64,000 bases of DNA from an uncultured Siphonobacter sp. Its GTDB lineage: Bacteria; Bacteroidota; Bacteroidia; Cytophagales; Spirosomataceae. The notes beneath the pieces are model-generated. The model was not told the DNA's origin, searched no databases, and saw only the letters and a list, made by a program, of their open reading frames with translations. Where the stretch lies: NCBI GenBank assembly GCA_913775095.1, contig CAJYIW010000026.1, positions 124,001-188,000 of the forward strand, read 5' to 3'. The translations under genes were made by a program, and so were the position numbers. This document shows positions 1 through 10,500 of this stretch, piece by piece (position 1 is the first letter of the stretch; every line of letters starts with the position of its first letter).

Positions 1-699
1 AAGAAAATGGTACCTCAGACGACTGCTCCGTTTTCGGCCACTACGGGCGTTAAACACGCGTTACAGCCTAATATTGTCTCCATCATCAGCTCTGACTATA
101 CCACCACGGAATCCATTCTTTCCGTGCCCTTCAGCTCGCTGGATATGTATAGCGGTCAGTCGGCGATTGGCTACATTTATAACAACGTGTCCGAATATTA
201 CCTGAATCCGGCGGGTGTACTGGGTTCTTCTCAGTGGCCCACGACGGACGCCCGCCGGAGTTTCCTGAGAACAGTCACCTCTTCGGGCCGGAGTTACCTT
301 GCCAAATTCGGACAGAATGCTCCGTACCTGATTTACATGCCCTTGATTCGCTATTCCGAGGTGCTGTTAAATTACGCCGAAGCCGCCGCGGAAACGGGTG
401 ATGTTACGCTGGCTACGAATCTGCTGAAAGCCGTTCATACCCGCTCGGATGCCTCGTATTCGTTCCCTGCGGCGGCAACGGCAACGAAAGAGGCTCTGGT
501 CAGTTCCATTCTGGTCGAAAGACGCATTGAGTTGCTGGGCGAAGGCTTCCGCTCGAATGACTTACTGCGACGCCTGCAAACGATTCCGGCTAAAACCGGA
601 CCTACCTTAAGTGCTACAGCCGTGACTCCGTCTTCGGAAAATTACGTCTGGCCGATTTCCAACAATGAGCTTGTGACCAATCGATTAATTAATCAGTAG
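1..699 (+). CDS. RagB/SusD family outer-membrane lipoprotein, 3' fragment
   Basis: The reading frame is open from the first base, so only the C-terminal ~233 residues are in the window. The stretch around nt 340-400, with the motif RYSEVLLNYAEAAAETGD, is the conserved segment of the SusD C-terminal half that precedes the last helices, and the protein ends as SusD proteins do (WPI-N-E-...-NQ). SusD proteins are surface lipoproteins that cap a SusC TonB-dependent channel and bind the glycan or other ligand. The partner susC is presumably upstream, outside the window. A strong terminator follows 15 bp after the stop, so this is the last gene of its transcript. The family call is secure; the substrate is unknown. 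Confidence 0.9.
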   Translation, partial: KKMVPQTTAPFSATTGVKHALQPNIVSIISSDYTTTESILSVPFSSLDMYSGQSAIGYIYNNVSEYYLNPAGVLGSSQWPTTDARRSFLRTVTSSGRSYLAKFGQNAPYLIYMPLIRYSEVLLNYAEAAAETGDVTLATNLLKAVHTRSDASYSFPAAATATKEALVSSILVERRIELLGEGFRSNDLLRRLQTIPAKTGPTLSATAVTPSSENYVWPISNNELVTNRLINQ

Positions 700-714
700 A
701 AATCAGGAGTATTT

Positions 715-760
715 AAAACGGCCTGCTTCCGGTTTACCTCGGAAAGCGGGCCGTTTTTTT
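715..760 (+). terminator. Intrinsic terminator after susD fragment
   Basis: A GC-rich hairpin (arms AAAACGGCCTGCTTCC and GGAAAGCGGGCCGTTTT, one wobble and one bulge) is followed by a run of seven T. It ends the upstream SusC/SusD transcript. Confidence 0.85.
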
Positions 761-787
761 GTGCGGGAAAATTCCTTCGTATATTTC
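758..787 (+). promoter_or_regulatory. Candidate promoter for the thioredoxin lipoprotein gene
   Basis: TTTG (758-761) is followed after 18 bp by TATATTTC (780-787), a 7/8 match to the Bacteroidota -7 element TAnnTTTG. The -33 box overlaps the T-tract of the preceding terminator. It would give a leader of about 55 nt before the ATG at 849. Confidence 0.45.
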
Positions 788-848
788 AACCGTTCGTAAG
801 ATCCCGTTTCGATCTTGCCTCGTATGAACCTTCTAAACCTGATAGCGT

Positions 849-2297
849 ATGCGTTTCTCACTTGCTCTGTTGGGGCTGGTCATCGCCCTTTTATCCGCTT
901 GCCAAAGCTCCGTCAAAGAAGACAGCCCCCAACGAAAGAAAGGATATGTAACGCTTCAGGGAACCATCCAAAGCACCAGGGGGCGGGTCTTATACGTGCC
1001 CGTGACCGAATTCTTGCACGACATTAATGAAACGCAGCTGCTTACCGAGGGCTACGTCAAAAAGGATGGCAGCTTTTTGGTTCAGTTTAACATTGACGAA
1101 CCCAAGCTGTTAATGATTCTTGGCCGGAACGCTTTTGTAAAGCCGGGAGAGACCGTGCATCTGGATATTACGGTTCACCAATTTTCGAAAGATTTTGAAC
1201 GGGTGAGCTGGAAGGTAAAGGCTCCCCACGCAGGCGATTACCTGTATTACAGCGATACAACCATCTGTTCTGTTCCCGTTCCCGGTTCTTACGTTCCGTT
1301 TGTCCCTTCAACGGCTAAGGCCCTGATGACTTATAAAAGGGAAAAACAACGGCAGTGGCAGCAGAGAGATTCGGTAACCAATCATAATTCAGCCCTTTCT
1401 CCCGCTTTTCACAAGCATTTAGCTCTGGAGCATAAATACGCGTATTTCAATGCCTTACTTGATAAAGTACCGCTTCCGGAAGACAGAAAACAGCAACCCT
1501 TACCGGACGAATACCTGAGTGAGCTGAAGGCTTTCCCGTGGAACCAGGACACCGCCGTTTCCAATCTGTCTGACTACTATGCTACCCTGAAAAAATATAC
1601 GTTTGATGTGCTGTCTGACGGTACGCTGCCACAAACCATAGAACTGATTGATCGGAACTACCAGAGGCATAACCAGGAATACCTGTATTACGCTCTCATC
1701 TCCAAACACCGCAACGCCCTTGCCAGCATTGAGGATGAAACCCTTTTCAGGCAAACCAGAAAGGGCTTAATTCATGCGTACAATCAAATTAGTAACCCTC
1801 GCTTTACTTCGCTTTTGAATCAGGTTGATAACGGGATCCCCGCGGAAATTCCTTTGCCGGATTCCGCTAAAAACCTCCTTTTGGTGGATATGGATGGAAA
1901 AGAGCGGACGCTTGAGCAGGTCCTTGGCGAGGTGAAAACGCCTTACGTCTACGTTAACTTCTGGGAATCTTCCTGCAAACCCTGTCTGGACGATTTAAAG
2001 TTCTCGGCTCATTTGCAAAATGGGTCTTTAGCGGGTCAGATCACTCACCTCATGCTGGCTTCGGATGCGGATGAAAAACATCAGAAGTGGAAGAAGAGCC
2101 ATGCTGAGGGGAACTTACCCCAGGCGTATAGTTACCGCATCAAAGGCGAAGGGTATCCCCGCATCAGGCGGGCTTTTGACATTCGTATGCAGCCCCGTTA
2201 CATGATTATGAATAAGAATAGTGTCGTTTATCTAAACGTACCCCCCATGCTTCGGAATCAGCGTCTGCGGAATTATCTGGTCATGGCAGAAATCTAA
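849..2297 (+). CDS. TlpA-like thioredoxin-fold lipoprotein
   Basis: A 482-residue lipoprotein. The N-terminus MRFSLALLGLVIALLSAC is a type II signal with lipobox LSAC (Cys18), so it is probably membrane-anchored and faces the periplasm. Residues ~25-350 are an extended helical and beta region of the kind found in Bacteroidota TlpA/AhpC-like proteins (an N-terminal DUF4369-like part is possible but not certain). The thioredoxin fold occupies about 355-482 and has the redox motif C376-K-P-C379 in NFWESSCKPCLDDL. The likely role is disulfide reduction or isomerisation in the envelope. It stands alone, convergent with locus 1, and shares a two-way terminator with it. Confidence 0.85.
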   Translation: MRFSLALLGLVIALLSACQSSVKEDSPQRKKGYVTLQGTIQSTRGRVLYVPVTEFLHDINETQLLTEGYVKKDGSFLVQFNIDEPKLLMILGRNAFVKPGETVHLDITVHQFSKDFERVSWKVKAPHAGDYLYYSDTTICSVPVPGSYVPFVPSTAKALMTYKREKQRQWQQRDSVTNHNSALSPAFHKHLALEHKYAYFNALLDKVPLPEDRKQQPLPDEYLSELKAFPWNQDTAVSNLSDYYATLKKYTFDVLSDGTLPQTIELIDRNYQRHNQEYLYYALISKHRNALASIEDETLFRQTRKGLIHAYNQISNPRFTSLLNQVDNGIPAEIPLPDSAKNLLLVDMDGKERTLEQVLGEVKTPYVYVNFWESSCKPCLDDLKFSAHLQNGSLAGQITHLMLASDADEKHQKWKKSHAEGNLPQAYSYRIKGEGYPRIRRAFDIRMQPRYMIMNKNSVVYLNVPPMLRNQRLRNYLVMAEI

Positions 2298-2298
2298 G

Positions 2299-2358
2299 AG
2301 TGAGTAAAGAAAAGCCCCGAAGGAAACCGTTTTCCTTCGGGGCTTTTCTTTACTCACT
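2299..2358. terminator. Bidirectional terminator, perfect 28-bp inverted repeat
   Basis: Arms 2299-2326 and 2331-2358 are perfectly complementary around a CCGT loop, with A-rich and T-rich flanks, so the hairpin can terminate both the + strand thioredoxin gene and the - strand oxidoreductase gene. The right arm contains the last codons (V-S-E) and the stop of the minus-strand gene, and the left arm begins just after the plus-strand stop. Confidence 0.9.
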
Positions 2359-4329
2359 TACCTGCACCAACTGAACGGCATCGGCCACTACGACTCCATC
2401 CGCTTGTTCATTGGTGATTTCGATATAGGCTTTTTTACCCGCCGGAAGTTTGAATTTGCCCAGGGGAATCCAGCCCCCGGAAGTCTGACCTTCGACGATG
2501 ATTTGTTCTTTGCTGAGATGAACCGTCTGCGTCTGACTACCATCGTGAATCCGAAACACGGTTTGCGAGCTGGCGTCTTTTCTTCTCGGTACGTACACGT
2601 ACACCTGATAGGCCCGGGTCGCGGGCAGACTGGGCGTAAAACGTACCGAAGCAGGGTTTTTAGATTGTGTACTCAGCAGTGAATGAGCGTAAGATCCGGC
2701 TTTTTCCTGCGTCCAGTCGCCCGTAATCTGAACGGCACTGCTCTGAGCATCATCCACGATGATATCAGCAGTTGAACCATTGAGAAGGGGATCTTTCGTG
2801 ATTAACTCCTGAACCTTGCGTCCATCAATGGACTGAACGGACGTTTTTTGATCAATGGCCATACTGGCCGCCACGGCTGCCGACTGCCCCAGAACCATGA
2901 ACACGGGTTCCATGCGAATCGAACCATAGGCAATGTGCGTAGCTGACATACAAATCGGAACGAGCAAATTGGTGCATTCACTGGCTTTGGGAATCAGCGA
3001 GCGGTAACTGATAGGGTAGGGAGCAAAGCCGCCTACTTCTACGTTACCTTCGTTTTTAACCATTTTCCGACCGTCTTTTTCAATCACAATCCGCTGGCAG
3101 TTGTGCGAATCCATGGTGTAGGCGGCTAAACCCACGCCGTCGGCTACGGTTTCTTTGCCCTGACAGTTGGCCTGCGTCATGACGTAATCGCCGATCATTC
3201 GCCGGGCTTCGCGGATGTACAACTGCGGGGACCAGTGGTTATGGTCAGGGTATTCATCTTTGGGATAACCCCATTGCTGCATCTGCTCGCGGATGGAGGC
3301 CGGGACTCGGGGGTCGTTACCCACAAAGTATAAAAGACCCTTGGTGTAGTTCTCATGCTGACGAATGATCTCCGCCCGTTTCTCGTAGGAGGCTTCCGGA
3401 TACTCGTAATTCATGCCGATCATGTCGGTAGAGAAGCCGTTTCGGTTATTAATGTCCGTCTTCTCATTGGGCATACCGCTCCAGATAAAACCATCGTTCA
3501 GGGTCTTCCAGGGCTTTTTTTCCATCAGACGTAACACCAGTTCATATCGGCTGGGGTCATAATCTTCAGGCTTAGTGATGGCGATGCGATTGGCTGGATT
3601 CTTCGTCAGACAAATCCGGTAATTATAGGCCTGTACCTTCTTATCCCCTTCACCCGGAGCCGCCAGTTTTTCGGGACTAATACCCCAAAGCAGGCCACTT
3701 TCGGGTTTGCCCGGCTCTTTATACGGATCAATACCGTCGGGAATCTGGTGCCCATCCAGAAGCTGTACACCGTTATAGGTTTCCTGATAATCGGCATTGG
3801 CTTCTCGTCCCACGTGGTAAGACACGCCGGCTTTGGCCATCAAATCACCTTCGTAGGAGCAGTCCATAAACATTTTCGCCCGGATGCGTTCGGTTTTACC
3901 GCCCGAAACCGATTCCAGCGTGATTTCTTCCAGTGTCGCTTTGTTCTTCTGAGCCGATCGAATCCGATGGCCGTACCGCACGTCTACCTTATTTTCCCTG
4001 ACGTAAGTTTTATAAAGATTTTCAGCGACGTGGGGTTCAAAAATCCACTGTTCAAACTGGCCGTAATGCTGGCCCAGTCGCCGGTAAAAATTCAGGGAAA
4101 GACCCGTGATGGCGTATTTGTTACCGATGTCGGTCAGGCCCAGTCCGCCCGAGGTCATGCCGCCCAGGTGCTGGCCGGGTTCGATGAGTAAGACGGATTT
4201 ACCCAGCCGTTTGGCGGCCACGGCGGCCATCACTCCGCCCGAAGTACCCCCGTAAATACAAAGGTCCACCTGTTTCTGAGCATAGAGCAGACTCGAACTG
4301 AGCAGGAAAAAGAGTGTCGTCAGTTTCAT
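2350..4329 (-). CDS. Exported FAD-dependent oxidoreductase with C-terminal golvesin/xanthan-lyase-like domain
   Basis: 659 residues. A Sec-type signal peptide (MKLTTLFFLLSSSLLYAQ) precedes a Rossmann FAD-binding start (YGGTSGGVMAAVAAKRLGK, then E for the ribose) typical of the FAD_oxidored family (PF12831). The flavoprotein part runs to about residue 530. The last ~120 residues form a beta-rich module resembling the golvesin / xanthan lyase C-terminal domain, ending before VQLVQVSE. It is the last gene of locus 1, 12 bp after its paralogue at 4342-6069. Substrate and electron acceptor are not evident. A flavoprotein with a Sec rather than a Tat signal is unusual, because FAD is normally bound before export. 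Confidence 0.85.
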   Translation of the reverse strand: MKLTTLFFLLSSSLLYAQKQVDLCIYGGTSGGVMAAVAAKRLGKSVLLIEPGQHLGGMTSGGLGLTDIGNKYAITGLSLNFYRRLGQHYGQFEQWIFEPHVAENLYKTYVRENKVDVRYGHRIRSAQKNKATLEEITLESVSGGKTERIRAKMFMDCSYEGDLMAKAGVSYHVGREANADYQETYNGVQLLDGHQIPDGIDPYKEPGKPESGLLWGISPEKLAAPGEGDKKVQAYNYRICLTKNPANRIAITKPEDYDPSRYELVLRLMEKKPWKTLNDGFIWSGMPNEKTDINNRNGFSTDMIGMNYEYPEASYEKRAEIIRQHENYTKGLLYFVGNDPRVPASIREQMQQWGYPKDEYPDHNHWSPQLYIREARRMIGDYVMTQANCQGKETVADGVGLAAYTMDSHNCQRIVIEKDGRKMVKNEGNVEVGGFAPYPISYRSLIPKASECTNLLVPICMSATHIAYGSIRMEPVFMVLGQSAAVAASMAIDQKTSVQSIDGRKVQELITKDPLLNGSTADIIVDDAQSSAVQITGDWTQEKAGSYAHSLLSTQSKNPASVRFTPSLPATRAYQVYVYVPRRKDASSQTVFRIHDGSQTQTVHLSKEQIIVEGQTSGGWIPLGKFKLPAGKKAYIEITNEQADGVVVADAVQLVQVSE

Positions 4330-4341
4330 GGAAATAGCATG

Positions 4342-6069
4342 TTATTTTAAATCCGCCAGCTGTCTGGAAGCAAAATCTGCGGCCTGAACATCCAGCCCCG
4401 GAGAGTAAATAAGAATTGCCTTTTGCTTCAGCAGCGATTGCTGCAAAGCTTTGACCGAAAGTTTGTGTACGGACGTTGACCCCGACAGGACAGCGGCGGT
4501 CCCGGCGGCCTGACCCAGAGCCATCCAGCAGGGTTCCATGCGAAGGGTGGAAAAGCCGATGTGCGTAGCCGAAGCCGCCACGGGGCATAGTAAATTCTCA
4601 ATCGGAGCGTCCGGAACCATGACCCGGAAGGGAACGGTATAGACTTTGGAAGGATAACTCAAAAAGCCATCCAGGTGCACCCGGCCTTTTTCCCGCTTCC
4701 GTACCGCGTGTGAATCCAGAGCGTAATGACTGGCCGTAACGCTGTCGCTGTGCCGGGGAGGCCGTCCGTCCGGGCCAGCGGCCTGAGCATCCTGAGCTTT
4801 AAAGATGTATTTTCCTTTCATGCGACGGCCTTCCCTGACGTAGAGTTGACGGGGGAAATGACCATTGTCAGTGTATTCGTCTCTGGCCCAGCCCCACTCG
4901 GAGCACTGTTTCCGAAACCATTCGGGTAACTCCGTATCATTTTGGGCAAAATAAAACAGTCCTTCCGTGTATTCCCGCAACCGCTGGGCGAACTGATCCC
5001 GCCATTCCCAGGAAGAGGTGGGGTAGGGCCAGTTTTCTTCGGGTAAATCCGTGGAAAGAAACGCCAGGTGCTGATTATTGGCGTCCGTTTTCTGATTGGG
5101 TAACTTGACCATATTCGTCAGCCGGGCAATGCCCTGGGGCATACCGGGCACTTCCGGGGGCTGTCCGGCGGCAGCCCGTTTCTGATTTTCCTGTATTTGG
5201 GCTTCGGTCAGCTTTTGCATCTGAACCCCCGTGTGACGACCCGTTTTGACGTCTTCAATCATCGAAACAAATTCCTCACGGTTGTAATGAGCCGGCTTTT
5301 GAATGGTAACTCGGTTTTTCGGATCATTGGTCAGGCAAAGCCGGTAATTGTACGACTCAATGGCGTTGTCTTCCTGATACGTCGACCCTTCGCCTTCCGG
5401 CCCGGCCCAGTATTTATACACGCGTCCGGCACCCACTTCATTGTACTGGCTTTTGCCTTCCCGACCCAGAAAAAACGGTACCCCCGCCGCTGCAATGAGA
5501 TCGCCTTCGTAAGAAGCATCCACGAAAAAAGTACCGGTGTACGTCTCTGGCTTTTGAGTAGTACGGTTCATGACCCGGATGCTCTGGATGCGGTTTTGCC
5601 GGATGTCCAGGTTTTCGGGTTCAAAGTCAAACTGCCGCAGGGTGAGTACTTCAATTTGAGGATGTTCCTTAATAAAATCCTGAAAGACTTTCGTGGCCAC
5701 GGAAGGCTCAAAATGATACCCATCCGAGCAGTCTTTTACCTGCTGGGAATCAGCTCCGTATTTTTCTATGTAGTGTTTCTTGATGCGATCTACAAATTCC
5801 AGAAACAGGCCGCCCGTAGCCCCGCGAGTGGCGATGTCGGTAGCTCCCAGACCATTCGCGGGAAGGCCGCCTATGTAGGCCGTACGCTCCAGAATCAGCG
5901 ATTTTTTTCCTAAACGGGCTGCGGCTACGGCCGCCATAATCCCGGCGGGCGTAGCGGATAAAATAATGAGATCGTACGAACCAGCCAGTCGGGCGGGCCA
6001 GCGAAAGGCTAGTCCCAGACCGGCAAGACTGGTGATTTTTAGAAACTGACGACGAGGCTGACGCAACAT
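4342..6069 (-). CDS. Tat-exported FAD-dependent oxidoreductase
   Basis: 575 residues from the ATG at 6069. This start is preferred to a TTG 14 codons upstream because it places a twin-arginine signal at the N-terminus (RQPRRQFLKITSLAGLGLAF). After the signal comes the FAD Rossmann motif (ILSATPAGIMAAVAAARLGK, then LER) of the FAD_oxidored family, followed by EGDLIAAAGVPFFLGREGKS and the C-terminal STLRMEPCWMALGQAAG block shared with the downstream paralogue. It lacks the C-terminal beta domain of that paralogue. It lies between susD (58 bp upstream) and the second oxidoreductase. The product probably oxidises a molecule imported or trimmed by this locus; the substrate is unknown. Confidence 0.85.
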   Translation of the reverse strand: MLRQPRRQFLKITSLAGLGLAFRWPARLAGSYDLIILSATPAGIMAAVAAARLGKKSLILERTAYIGGLPANGLGATDIATRGATGGLFLEFVDRIKKHYIEKYGADSQQVKDCSDGYHFEPSVATKVFQDFIKEHPQIEVLTLRQFDFEPENLDIRQNRIQSIRVMNRTTQKPETYTGTFFVDASYEGDLIAAAGVPFFLGREGKSQYNEVGAGRVYKYWAGPEGEGSTYQEDNAIESYNYRLCLTNDPKNRVTIQKPAHYNREEFVSMIEDVKTGRHTGVQMQKLTEAQIQENQKRAAAGQPPEVPGMPQGIARLTNMVKLPNQKTDANNQHLAFLSTDLPEENWPYPTSSWEWRDQFAQRLREYTEGLFYFAQNDTELPEWFRKQCSEWGWARDEYTDNGHFPRQLYVREGRRMKGKYIFKAQDAQAAGPDGRPPRHSDSVTASHYALDSHAVRKREKGRVHLDGFLSYPSKVYTVPFRVMVPDAPIENLLCPVAASATHIGFSTLRMEPCWMALGQAAGTAAVLSGSTSVHKLSVKALQQSLLKQKAILIYSPGLDVQAADFASRQLADLK

Positions 6070-6126
6070 AAGATCTGGAGGTTTACAATACTTGCTACCT
6101 GAAATGTACAAGTCTGAACGAATGGA

Positions 6127-7560
6127 TTAATAACCCGGATTCTGATTCGCGGAGGTTAGTAACTTATTATAAAGAATTTCGGAGCTGGGAATCGGCCATA
6201 GCATGTGTTTGTCGGCGACGACAATTTTCTTCACCTCCAGAATGCGTTGTTTGGCAATGCCGAGTCGTTTCAGGTCAAGCCAGCGTTTGCCTTCGTACAT
6301 GGTTTCGTAGCCCCGTTCTTCGATGACTTTATTGAGAAAGGAGTTCAGGTTATAGTCGCTCAGTTTAAAATCCACGGCAGAGGGTGTAGTGGACGGATAC
6401 CCGTACGCCCGGCGGTGTACTTTGTTAAGGCTTTCCAGGGCCGCTTCCGTGGGGGCCTGACTCGCCCGGGCTTCGGCCTCGGCGTGAAAGAGCAGCAGAT
6501 CCGCGTAGCGATACCAGGGATAATCGTTGCCCGCTCCCAGGTTGGTTGCCGAAGGATCTCGGTACTTGCGGTACAGGCAGCTGCTTTTCCCCAGGCCAAT
6601 ATCGACGTTATAAAGAATGTGAGCTTTGCGAAGATCCCTTAAACTCCAGTTTTTGATGACGGAATTGGCCGTCGAATCGGTATACTGAGCGTAGACGCCG
6701 CCGGGGCCGAAGTAATTGTATCGATCCGTTTTCCGGTGTGCGTAACTCACCAGCCCAAAACCCTGCTGGCGGGAATACTTGAAGTAGAAAATCTCTTCGG
6801 AAGTGTTCACTACTTCCGGGCCGTAAATTTTCTGAAAATCCTCCGACTGGCTGACCTCTACCAGGGCATACTTCCGGGAGTCGATCACTTCTTTCGCTTT
6901 TGCTGCCGAAGCTTTGTAGTTTTCCTGATATAAATAAATTTCTGCCAGCAGGGTTTTGGCCGCCCATTTGCTGGGCCGTCCGATTTCAGTGGGGGCATCC
7001 GGCAGGGAAGCCTCGGCCGCCAGAGCGTCACTCAGAATGAGTTCGTATACTTCTGCTACGCTGGCTCTGGGTACATCGGAAACGGTCATGTTGGCTTCGG
7101 TTCGAATGGGCACGCCGCTCCAGTTTCGTACCAGAGCAAAGTACAGTAAGGAGCGAAGAAATTTAGCTTCTCCCAGATAAGCCGCTTTATTCGCCTCCGA
7201 AACGGCAGGGGCGTTGGGCACATTAAAGATCACCAAATTCGCATTTCGGATGGACTGGTAAAAATTATCCCAGATTACGCCCACCCGGTTAATGTTGGTG
7301 TTATCCAGCCCCTGATACAGACTGACCGGCGTCTGACTACCGCGGGAATCTCCGTAATCGGCCAGTCCTTCCTGTTGAGCCGGGTAATTAATGCTCAGGC
7401 CGTTGTCTGAACGCATGGGTCCGTAGATGGCATTCACGGCGGCTTTGACTTCCGCATCGGTATTATAGAAAACCTCTGAAGCCAGTGACTTGGGCTTTTC
7501 CAGCAAGGCATCCGAGCAGCCACTGGCCAGAAGTAGTAGAAAGAAGGATATTTTTTTCAT
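6127..7560 (-). CDS. RagB/SusD family nutrient-uptake lipoprotein (locus 1)
   Basis: 477 residues from the ATG at 7560, chosen because it begins MKKISFFLLLLASGC, a type II signal with Cys15. An ATG three codons upstream (7569) is possible. SusD hallmarks include DALLEKPKSL at the start, the TPR-like middle (RSLLYFALVRNWSGVP) and the C-terminal PWYRYADLLLFHAEAEARA block. It should act as the surface lid and ligand-binding partner of the SusC encoded 17 bp upstream. The short gap and common strand indicate one operon with fecR, susC and the two flavoproteins. Confidence 0.93.
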   Translation of the reverse strand: MKKISFFLLLLASGCSDALLEKPKSLASEVFYNTDAEVKAAVNAIYGPMRSDNGLSINYPAQQEGLADYGDSRGSQTPVSLYQGLDNTNINRVGVIWDNFYQSIRNANLVIFNVPNAPAVSEANKAAYLGEAKFLRSLLYFALVRNWSGVPIRTEANMTVSDVPRASVAEVYELILSDALAAEASLPDAPTEIGRPSKWAAKTLLAEIYLYQENYKASAAKAKEVIDSRKYALVEVSQSEDFQKIYGPEVVNTSEEIFYFKYSRQQGFGLVSYAHRKTDRYNYFGPGGVYAQYTDSTANSVIKNWSLRDLRKAHILYNVDIGLGKSSCLYRKYRDPSATNLGAGNDYPWYRYADLLLFHAEAEARASQAPTEAALESLNKVHRRAYGYPSTTPSAVDFKLSDYNLNSFLNKVIEERGYETMYEGKRWLDLKRLGIAKQRILEVKKIVVADKHMLWPIPSSEILYNKLLTSANQNPGY

Positions 7561-7577
7561 GATGGTCATGTTCTCAG

Positions 7578-10500
7578 TTAGAAACCTACTCGAATACCTA
7601 CCGTCGTCGTTTTAGCCACTGGATACACGTAATGGTCGATGCCCAGCAAGACGGAGTTGGAGCCACCGTAGGAATTAATTTCCGGATCGTACCAGGAGTA
7701 TTTCGTGAAGGTGATCAGGTTCTGGGCACTGACGTAAATCTGAGCGTTTGCAAGCCATTTCAGATCCAGTTTGGAAACGGGGAGGGAGTAACTCAGCTGG
7801 ATGTTTTTCACCCGTAAATAGGAGCCATCTTCAATGAACCGATCGGATACCTGAGGTTGTGAAGACGTTCGGATGATGGGGTATTTGGCGTTCGGATTCG
7901 ACGGCGTCCAGTGGTTGAGATACACCTCCCGGGGCATATTCAGGGCCTGTCCATAATCGTTGGTCTGGTTCACGGCACTGAGGTTGAAAATGTCGTTGCC
8001 CTGGCTTCCCTGAAGAAACAACGTAAGCTCAAAGTTTTTGAAGGACATCGTTGAGTTGAATCCGTAAGTAAATTTAGGTAAGGGGTTACCGATGATTCGT
8101 TTATCGCCCGCGTCACGAATGCCATTGGCGTTGAAATCCTCGTAAGCTACCATTCCTTTTTCATCATACCCCTTGGATACATACCCGTAAAAAGCTCCCA
8201 GTGATTCGCCTTCGCGAATGATGTTGATGTTGTCATTGATGACGGAAATATTGATGGCATCGCCCAGAATATCATTTCCGCCGTAGAGCTTCAGAACTTT
8301 ATTCCGGTTAAAGGAAATGTTACCGGATACGTCCCATTTAAACGCCTGCTCCAGAATCCGGGCACTGGCGGAAAGTTCAAGCCCTTTGTTCTGAATTTTA
8401 CCAATGTTCTGAATGGTAAAAATGTAGCCCAGCGAAGAAGGCAACTGGACGTTATTGAGCAGGTTACGGGTGTTTTTAATGTAATAATCCAGCGTAAAGG
8501 TAAAGCGGTTATTGAACAGACCCAGGTCAATACCGGCATCGCTCTGGGCAGTGGTTTCCCAGCGTAAAGGACCCGCCAGCCGCGTCCCCGGAGCGTAAAA
8601 GGTAGTCAGGGCATCTCCAAAAACGACCCGCCCCGAATTAAGCTGGTTTAGGGTCTGATAAGGACGGATGGCCGTATTACCCGTTTCTCCGTAGCCCACC
8701 CGAATTTTCAGATCCGAAATAAAAGGAAGTTTTTGAATGAAGTTTTCTTCCGATAACCGCCAGGCTAAGGCTCCCGAAGGAAAATACCCCCATTTCTGGC
8801 CTTCGCTGTACCGCGAGGATCCATCCGAGCGAATGCTCAGCGTAGCCAGTATTTTATTATTGAACGTATAATTGACCCGGGCCAGATAGGAAAGCAGAGC
8901 CCATTTGGAATAGGACGAGCTGGGCACGTTTTGCGTAGCCGCCGCACCGATGTCATAAGTCTCCTGAGTGTTGCTGATAAAACCACTGCCTGAAGCGGCA
9001 AAGGACGTGCTGGTGTAATCCTGATAGGTGAAACCGGCCACGGCTGAGACGGAATGACGGTCCCAGCTCCTGACGTAACTCGCCGTGTTTTCACTCAAAA
9101 GACTCGTGATCTGAGCCGTATTGATGCTGGCCGAACCCACGGAATTGACGAAGCGGTTGGAAGTAAAGCCATCGGTGCGGTCATCCGTATTTTCGATACC
9201 GGCCATTGTTTTCAGCGTCAGTCCCTTAATGGGCTCGTAAGACAAAGCCGCATTGGCTAATACTTTGTTGGACTGAATCCGGTCGTTTTGCAGGTAGATA
9301 AAATTAAGGGGGTTAATGATCGCATTGGAACCCCAGGCGTAGTACTGACCCAGATTGCTGTAGCTTCCGTCCGGGTTGACGGCAGGGGCCGTAGGATAAC
9401 CCGATAAAATGGCCGAAATGAGCGAGCCGCCCCGGTTGCCTTTTTCTGAATTTTTACGATCGGACCGGATTTTACTGAAGATCGAACTCACGTCCAGTTT
9501 AAACTTTTTCCCTAAGTCAAAGCTCAGATTCGCCCGTAAGGAATTTCGGATGTAATTACTGCCAATGATGATTCCCTGCTGATTAAAGTTCCCGCCCTGC
9601 ACGGTAAAGCGGGTTTTCTCACTGCCTCCACTGACAGATACAGAATGGCTTTGCACGGGAGCGGGCCGGAAAACCAGATCCTGCCAGTCGGTGCCCTGAC
9701 CAAACTGAGCAATCTGATCCGCCGTGAAATGGGGAGCCAGTCCATCATTAGTCGCCTGTTCATTGTAGAAATTAGCGTATTCCTGGGCATTCATCAGATC
9801 GAGCTTTTTGCGAATGGTCTGAATGCCGTAATACCCATCGTAACTAACGCTGGTGCGTCCCGCTTTTCCTTTTTTAGTAGTAATAAGCACAACGCCATTG
9901 GCTCCCCGTGATCCGTAAATAGCGGTAGCCGAGGCATCTTTTAATACTTCAATGGATTCAATATCCGAGTTGTTAAGTAAGGTCGGGTTGCCCGAGTAAG
10001 GAAATCCGTCCACTACGTACAGGGGCTCGTTTTCTCCCTGAATGGAATTCGTCCCCCGGACGCGTACACTAATGGCACTACCGGGAGAACCATTGTTTTG
10101 GGAAATGTAGACGCCGGCGGCCCGGCCCGATAAGGCCTGAACCATATTGGTCGTGGGATAGGCGTTGATTTCCGATGACTTGATGGAGGCTACCGAGCCC
10201 GTCAGGTCACTTTTCTTTACCTGTCCGTAGCCAATCACCACTACTTCATTGAGCGATTCGGGACTGGGCTTTAACTCAATCTCCAGACTGGTTTGTGAGC
10301 TTACGGTTACCTCCTGCTTTTCATATCCTACATAACTGAAAATCAAAGTTGAAGGCGTAGAAGGAATGCTGAGCTGAAATTGACCTTCGGCGTTGGTGGT
10401 GGTACCCTTGGAGGTGCCTTTGAGTAAAACCGAAACGCCTACCAGTGCTTCTCTGGATTCAAAGGCCACTACCCGGCCCGTAAGAACGACGTCCTGAACC

